Origin: Eudorina sp. 2006-703-Eu-15
Lineage: Eukaryota; Chlorophyta; Chlorophyceae; Chlamydomonadales; Volvocaceae
Length of the DNA: 64,000 bases
Assembly: GCA_003117195.1 (NCBI GenBank)
Contig: BDSI01000128.1
Span: 62,001-126,000 of the forward strand
Direction of reading: 5' to 3'
The notes under the pieces were generated by a model. That model was not told where the DNA came from. It did not search any database and saw only the letters and a list, made by a program, of their open reading frames with translations. Shown piece after piece: positions 58,138 through 64,000 of this stretch (its first letter is position 1; each line of letters begins with the position of its first letter). Made by a program: the position numbers and the translations under genes.

Positions 58138-59740
58138 CGGACCCGATCGGCCGCGGGGAGCGGTTGGAACGACTGGAACGAGCGAAGCCACAGGTAGTCC
58201 CGAGGCGCAGGGCAGGACCGAGGAGGCGGCCGTGACGGCGCCGTCTGTCGGTCGGGGTGGCGTGCTGCAACTGGACGCCCTGCAGGCAGTTCTCAACGCA
58301 TGAGCGCCGCTGCGTGCTTGGGATTGGATTCGCGGCGTCAGGGCCGTCAGGGGCGGGACACGGTGATGGCGGGGAGCAGCAGCATGGCCGGCGGTGGCAG
58401 GCGCAGCGGCGCGCACAGCGAAGCGGTCTTCCTCGGTCTGCCAGCAGTGCGGGCGCAGCGCACATCTCAGGCGATGTAGTATGCGTAAGGTCCGGGGGCC
58501 GTGCGCCTGCGGGCCGCAGCAGATGGCCGAGGGACTGTCCCACCCGACAATGCCTCCCTGGCTGGCTACTTGGCGCCTCCTCCGTTCCCGCTTCCCGGAA
58601 CCTGCAATGGTTTAGATACCAGTGCCACCCGCGCTGGATGCGCAGGGCGCTGCCAGGACGACCCCCCTGCCTGGGTTTCGAACTGCGCATCACGGTTGGT
58701 GGGGCATGCCTGTTGGAGGCGCGCTGGGGCGACCAGCGACGGCGCCAGTCTGGCGGCGGCGCGGAGGACGTGGAGCAGGGGGTCGCGCGCCACTGGGTTT
58801 GGCCTTGGCGTGGGCTTGGAGGGGCGCAGGCGGTGCACATTGGTGGGGAAGCAACCCCCGTGAAAAGGGAAACTGGTGGCCAGGAGCAGCGGCCGCTGGC
58901 GCCTGCTGCTCCGCGGAGCAATCGGACTTGGGCGCGACTGCAGGAAACGCGGCGCGGGGGGCCGCGGGGTCCGGGCGGCGCGCGGGGGAGGGGGTGGGGT
59001 ATCGGCGGCGGGCTCTTGGTGGGGATGGACCGTTACGGAAGCATGGAACAACTTTCGTGTCTTTGTTGCCACGCAGCGATGCAACACAGGGCCCCTTTCC
59101 GCAGACCCGCGCCGTTGTCTTGGCCTCATCTCGTACAATCGGTGACGTACGGCGCAACGCCGTGTGATGTGTGTGCGGGCCGGCTGGATCGGTTTGGTGG
59201 TGATGGTGGTGATGGTGCGGTTTGACGTCCGTAAACTATTGGACATTTTGACTCACCGGCCTCCCTTTCATCGTTCTATCCTTGCCGGCTTGGAGCTCGT
59301 CGGGGGAATGGCCGGAGCGGATGGATGGTTGGCGGTACGAGGTTGGTTGTCGTCGTAACTACTGCACTTTCCTCCTAGGTGGCATTCGGGCATTCAGGAC
59401 CCCGACATGTGCTCTCAATGCCATGCGGTCCATAGCGGGGCTGTCCCAGGTGCGCTGACGGTACACTCATACCCGGCAGTTCCCGCGTGTCGCATGGCAT
59501 GAATTCCGTACCGCTGTGTTTTGTTGTATGTAGGCGCGTTAGTAGGAAGTATGTTTTTAGTCGAGGTGCTCAATATATCGAGGTAAGAGGAGGTGAGGGT
59601 AGGAGGAGCAGGGTGGGGTTCTCCAAGGTCTCGCCGCGCCGGGTGTGCTGTCTGTGGTGCCGCCGATGCAACGTGGGACGGTAGTGTAGGGGCTCAATGA
59701 AGCTCAGTGCGGACAGGAGGGGTCTTCCGTAGAGCGAGAA
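58138..59740. other. no supported gene; SNF4 3' side
   Basis: It presumably contains the SNF4 3' UTR. Long open frames on both strands near 58257-59246 overlap each other and lack splice sites or domains. No TGTAA is seen close to the SNF4 stop. Confidence 0.35.
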
Positions 59741-59840
59741 CCTGTTTGTCATCGGTCGCTGCAGCTGGTGGCGACACTTAATGGCCTCGATGACCCCGAC
59801 GGTCTCTTGGCAGAGTCCGGCGTCGGTGCTTGACGTTTGG
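59741..59840 (-). CDS. SRCR-like exon
   Basis: A strong acceptor (TTTTTCGTCTCACAG) leads into a frame reading DAGLCQETVGVIEAIKCRHQ, which matches the SRCR pattern of GTVC, about eleven residues with GxxEA, then CRQL. The donor side is weak (ACAGGTTCTC). It may be a downstream exon of the candidate secreted protein gene at 60418-61024 on the same strand; the joining exons are not resolved. Confidence 0.35.
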
Positions 59841-60417
59841 CTGTGAGACGAAAAAGGGAGCGCACGACAGCCCCGTCCCCTCAACTCGGCGGTGCCCGTG
59901 CAGCCGCTTCGGGTCAGGTTCAAGGCATCATCGGCAAGGTGCCTCAGTCCGTGTGATTGCGGACGCGCGCCACTGACGGGGAATAGTAGCAGGGGGGGTC
60001 CTGAGCTAGGCCGGTGAGCGGTGGGTCCCACTGGGCCCGTTCGCCACTGACCAGCGCAAACGATTTTATACGCCGTGGTCCCCCTGTGCGGTGAAGTGCC
60101 CAACCCAGCTGCGGTACGCCGCAATTTGGAGCCAGCCGAGACGGCTGGCAAGCGGGGACGGCTTCGTGATGGTGTTGCAAGCACTCCGGCTATGGCCTTG
60201 CTCTTGTGGTGGTGGTATGGCGCTGAAGCTGTTCGTCCAGCAGGACAGACGGGGCCCGTTCGGCCGGGGTGCTCGCGGATGGGCCTGACAGCACTGACAT
60301 ACGTCCGCCTTCTGCGCGACAGCTGTGTCACGCCAGGCTGCACTGCAGTGTTGTCTGTCGTACTCCTTGTAGGGTGTTGACGGGTCTTCAGCTGAAGCTG
60401 AGGCTCGACTACATCGA

Positions 60418-61024
60418 TTAAACTAAATCCCTCGGTGGCAGTGGCGGAACCCCGGGCATCCAAGTTGCCGGTGAAGGGTTCCGTCCGGACGGCTCCCGAT
60501 CTGCTGCGTCTGGCGGAATGTGTGCGCTGGGCATGGGCGTCTCGGTCGTGCTCATCCGTGCCCTCCCCCCTGGGTAGGCCGCAACCTGCATGCGGGCGCA
60601 GTCGTGCTTCTTCCCTGAGTCGACGTTCACGGCCGCGTACATGACCTTTGCTGTCTCTCGAACTTTAGCGCGCGAGTTACAAACGTATGCACCCCGATTT
60701 CATACGCATGTGCCTGTAACGCTGTCTTGACGTGTTGCCATTACGTTTGAATACCGTAACAGCGTGCCATCTACCGCATGGTTTCGATTGGCCTCTACTA
60801 CTGCCCTCACTTGTCAGTGTGCTGCTTGTTGACACTGCTGCATGGGTGAGAAAGGAGGGCTTCGGGCGGTGTACTCTGGTGCGCTGGACACCGATCACAG
60901 ACAGTCCAGCTTGACTTGGAAGGATCCCGTCCATGTTGATGGTCACCGCGTTGCAGGTGGATACAAGCAAGCACACAGACAAGGCCGCGAACACACGGTG
61001 GATAAGCGCGCCAGACATACTCAT
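60418..61024 (-). CDS. candidate secreted protein
   Basis: Exon 61024-60811 begins with a clear signal peptide (ALIHRVFAALSVCLLVSTCNA) and ends at a GTGAGG donor. In matching phase, exon 60650-60418 (acceptor GAGAGACAG) reads KVMYAAVNVDSGKKHDCARM and continues as a Pro-rich tail to TAA, making 148 residues. The second exon could instead end at CARMQ and splice onward to the SRCR-like exon at 59840. The secretion signal is firm; the rest of the model and the function are not. Confidence 0.4.
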
Positions 61025-61683
61025 CACGTTGATGGAAATCATGCACTCCTGACCGTGGCATGTCTGCATACCCTGCAACATACACGCTGAAGCGTGATCC
61101 TCCTCGGTTCGTCGTACGGGTAAGTGTCACACGCTATGCTTCGCGACGGAGGCGATGGCAGCGATGTCAACAGGATGTGCGGAGGACTCGAGGAAGGTTT
61201 CTCGCTCAGGGCTTTCGCGTTGAAGGGCGTCCCATTCCGGCAAACAGACAACTGACGTTGCAACATGCACCCCTATTCGTGACATCGTGAGCCGGCAAAA
61301 CCTGCAGCCCAAGACAAGAGCCGTTACTGGACGAATGAATGTACGGGAGGACACATCGGCCTGAACGGAGCCTGAACGTCCGCGCCGATTCAGTCAAGAA
61401 CCTGCCAACTGATACTGCGACCAGCCCGGCACGGCCCAAACGTCCAGTATCTTTGTATGCAACAGGACCTCGTCAGTGAGTCAACATTTATCCCATGCTG
61501 CTAGATCCGCCATGTTTCGTCTCTGGGGTTAGGGCACGTTAAGCCGTTAATTCCGTCATCATGGTATCGCATGCGAAAGCAGCGTCCGACACGTCCTACA
61601 ACCGTCTTGTGGATTTGAACAGATAGAACGCCGAGTTGGCAGGATGGAGAGCTTCCACCGGCATTTTATACCAATGCCGCCCG
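61025..61683. other. intergenic, no features seen
   Basis: It separates the candidate secreted protein start from the end of the F-box-like gene, both on the - strand, so it should contain one promoter and one 3' UTR. No repeats or coding frames can be supported. Confidence 0.4.
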
Positions 61684-62102
61684 CTAAAAGAGTGACGGCT
61701 TCTGGCCCATCCATGGGTTCCGGGTGTCCTTAATCACTGGCGGAACATCACGCAGATTTAAGGCTCTGCACAGTAATGGCAACGTAATGTCAGCAGTAGA
61801 AGGTGCCTATGAATGAAGGCAAACTCCTACGTACCTGATTTGTTTTAAGACAGCGTCTCTTTGGGTCTCTTGGAAGATACGGAGTACTCTAGGAGTTAGC
61901 TTGCCAAGGCCTAAGACACGCTGCGGTTGGCGACCTCCTCTGTCAAACAGCAGCCAACCCAGGCCAAGCAGCATCAAGCACATTTTACCTGAAAAAGATA
62001 CAGTAACAACTCTTCGGGAATGCTCTCCAGGGTCTCGTAGTTGTTGATGTTGGAAGCAACGGTCTCTAGGGATGTTTCCAGCAACGTCGGAACCGGTGTC
62101 AT
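61684..62102 (-). CDS. small F-box-like protein, 93 aa
   Basis: Three exons (62102-61989, 61920-61835, 61765-61684) splice in frame. After MTPVPTLLETSLETVASNIN comes ESIPEELLLYLFQRVLGLGK, which has the LPxELLxxIF look of an F-box helix 1, then LTPRVLRIFQETQRDAVLKQ, and a conserved-looking end IRALNLRDVPPVIKDTRNPW before the stop. The block reads as a compact helical domain with a Pro/Trp-rich tail. An F-box would recruit a partner to an SCF ubiquitin ligase, but at 93 residues there is no separate substrate domain, so the assignment is tentative. Exon boundaries fit consensus (GTAAAA, GTACGT donors). A 5' exon further upstream cannot be excluded. Confidence 0.6.
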
Positions 62103-62740
62103 GGCAGTCGCGATAATTGCATTGAATTATATAAACTTCAGAACTGGTTGTTGCGCAAAGTCGATAATACCTGCTGCATGCTTCGTGTGCTGTGTTAGCA
62201 TTCACAGCAGCAGGTTAACCTCTCCAAGTCCGATTTCGAAAGTGGCAATTCCCTACAACAGATGCAAGTGAATCTCACAACATCTGGTCATCCTTGCGCG
62301 GCGACTAACGCCCTGTCAGTTCAAGCATTTGATCTTTTGCCGCACCACAGCCATTACCGTAGTCCCCAACATCACGTTGCATCTTCAGACCACTCTTTCC
62401 GCCGCCATTGCAATAAACAGACCATTCTTTCTGCCGTCTTGCAATACACGCATCGCAGTGAGGCATCAACATGACACCAACACACACATCACGTAAGCGC
62501 ACGAAACACCGCTCGTGCACATACCGTACGCCCGCTGGAACCCTGGCTCACGCGCATCGCTGCACGCGTCCGCGCGGCTCACAAGACCCACACACAAACC
62601 TGACAAACAGGGTCCAAAACAAACACGAAAACTTTGTCAAACCGACCGTGCAACCCGCTCTGTCCAAACCGTCACCACATGCAACTACCACACATGCCTG
62701 GGCGCCATCCATGCTACCCGCCGCACGGGCCCCCCCCCGA
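62103..62740. other. gap between dynein 3' end and the F-box-like gene
   Basis: This 638-bp spacer lies between two same-strand genes. It should hold the dynein 3' UTR and the promoter of the small gene. No TGTAA or coding sequence was recognised. Confidence 0.4.
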
Positions 62741-64000
62741 TCACTGGTCGATATTGAGCACGAGCGCGACACCCTGCAGCACCCAGTGGCTCGAGTGCTC
62801 CGACGATGCCAAGTCCGCATCAAACACCAGGCCCACACCCATGGCGTTGCGCCGCGCCTGCGTCACGTAGACCGGCGCGCGGAACGTGTTGGCCAGCTTC
62901 AGCTTGTTGGCCTCGATGGGGATGACCTGCAGGATGGGCAGCTCGGTGACCAGCACCTTGGGGTCCTGCTTGCGCAGCCGCGACTCCTCGATGTCCCAGG
63001 CCGCGCCCTCCAGGTACAGCCCCGTCATGTAGCAGCCGTAGCGCGGCCGCTCCGTGACCTGGTACGGGTCCGTGTACTTGGTGACCTTGGTGTACAGCGT
63101 CGACTTGTCCAGCGGCCAGCCCTTGTCGCGGCAGGCCGCCTGCACCAGCGCCGCGATGTAGGTCTCCGGGATGTGCAGCCCCGACAGCCAGATCACCTTG
63201 GGCTCGCCGTGCTCCGTCCAGTCCTTGTACTGCTTGTACCGCCGGCCGAACCACAGCATCCACGCGCCCAGCGCCTTCTCCGTCGCGGGGTTGAGGCGCG
63301 CCCACATGGACGGCAGCTTGCCGTTGAAGAGGCTGGATGCGAGCTCCTCCAGCCGCGAGGAGAAGCCGATCTCGCCAGACAGCGCGCGCTGCAGGTCGCG
63401 CAGCGAGGAGACCATGACCGCCAGCACGCCGTTCCAGCGCTCCAGCTCCTGCAGCAGCACCACCTGCGTGGGCGAGGGCGTGCCCATCTCCTTGCGCAGC
63501 TGCGGCAGGTCGAAGGGCTCCGGGATCTTGGCGGAGATGTCCCGCGCCACGCCGCCGATGAACTCCTCGCGGCCCACGCCGCCGCCGCCGCCGCCCGTGC
63601 GGGGCTGCAGGTCCACCAGGTCCGCCCAGATGGCCTTGGTGGCCGAGGTGTAGTAGGAGATGTCGGCGTTGGCATGCAGGCCAAATGCCTCAGGGCTCTG
63701 CAGGGCGGTGACGGGACGAACCGGCAGCACGGGTTAACCGGAAGTGTTACATCGCCCAAAAGGGAGAGTACAGCCAGGCCAAGCGGCGATCGTGGGCGAA
63801 GGAGTCACTAAACAGTAACACTTGGCCTCGAGTACACGCGGCCAGGCATGGGATATGCGACGATCCTCATAATGGGCCCCACGTGTCCGGATGGATCAGG
63901 GTCGATGCACCTGCACCTGCACGCTCCTGCTTTGCCAACCAAACAACGCACCTGCACCAGTGGCAGGGCCTCGATGGCCTTGAGGTACACGTCGCGGGGT
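62741..64000 (-). CDS. axonemal inner-arm dynein heavy chain, C-terminal exons
   Basis: Exons 64000-63952 and 63697-62741 join in phase 0 and encode the last 335 or so residues of a dynein heavy chain; the gene continues past the window edge. Typical motifs of the C-terminal domain are visible: SPEAFGLHANADISYYT, QVVLLQELERWNGVLAVM, SSLRDLQRALSGE, GKLPSMWARLNPATEKALGA, SGLHIPETYIAALVQAACRD, YMTGLYLEGAAWDIEESRL, and the end SSHWVLQGVALVLNIDQ. The NAMGVGLVFDADL-type ending resembles DNAH10 (Chlamydomonas 1-alpha, DHC1) more than outer-arm chains, so this is probably one heavy chain of the I1/f dynein in the flagellum; paralogue assignment rests on my memory of the family ending. A flagellate is implied. 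Confidence 0.88.

Noticed and set aside
59570..60463. 297-codon continuous - strand frame
   Set aside because: Only the part around 59741-59840 resembles a domain (SRCR) and has a good acceptor; the rest has an Arg/Thr/Ser-rich chance composition, so I did not call the full frame a gene.
62471..63811. 446-codon + strand frame
   Set aside because: It is the antisense shadow of the dynein C-terminal exon; its Arg/His/Gln-rich composition is typical of such shadows.

Overview
The window is nuclear DNA from a green alga, most likely of the Chlamydomonas/Volvox group. The evidence is high GC content, many short exons split by introns with GTGAG/GTGCG donors and pyrimidine-CAG acceptors, introns full of minisatellites, TGTAA motifs 3' of at least two genes, an axonemal dynein heavy chain, and a plant-type beta-gamma SNF4 subunit. 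There are no plasmid, phage, CRISPR or bacterial operon features. I built the gene models by hand from splice sites, accepting only exon chains that keep frame and phase throughout; they have not been checked against transcripts.

Left part (1-22964): the 3' half of an unrecognised gene (+), a 58-residue membrane protein gene (-), a MgtE-type magnesium transporter (+), a 13-exon CAX-type vacuolar Ca2+/H+ exchanger (+), and an XPA-like DNA-repair protein (+). Two gene-poor gaps of about 2.8 kb flank the CAX gene. From 22965 to 26892 there is only weak evidence for a kelch-like gene.

Middle part (26893-46078): a 15-exon C2-domain protein with a C-terminal membrane segment (-), carrying a roughly 1-kb 29-bp minisatellite in one intron; a tRNA-Arg(UCG) gene; and a SET-domain lysine methyltransferase of the Rubisco-LSMT/SETD type (-).

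Right part (46079-64000): a legumain (asparaginyl endopeptidase) with a long low-complexity insert (-); a degenerate SRCR-domain gene upstream of it (-); a SNF4-like SnRK1/AMPK beta-gamma subunit (+); a candidate secreted-protein gene with an SRCR-like exon (-); a 93-residue F-box-like protein (-); and the C-terminal exons of an inner-arm axonemal dynein heavy chain (-), which runs off the window.

The genes do not form a pathway. MgtE and CAX are adjacent divalent-cation transporters, and legumain and CAX probably both act in the vacuole, but each gene looks independently transcribed. The most notable items are the XPA homologue (a family reported missing from land plants), the C2 plus membrane-segment protein, the insert in legumain, the scattered SRCR pieces, and a 361-bp inverted-repeat element in the MgtE gene.
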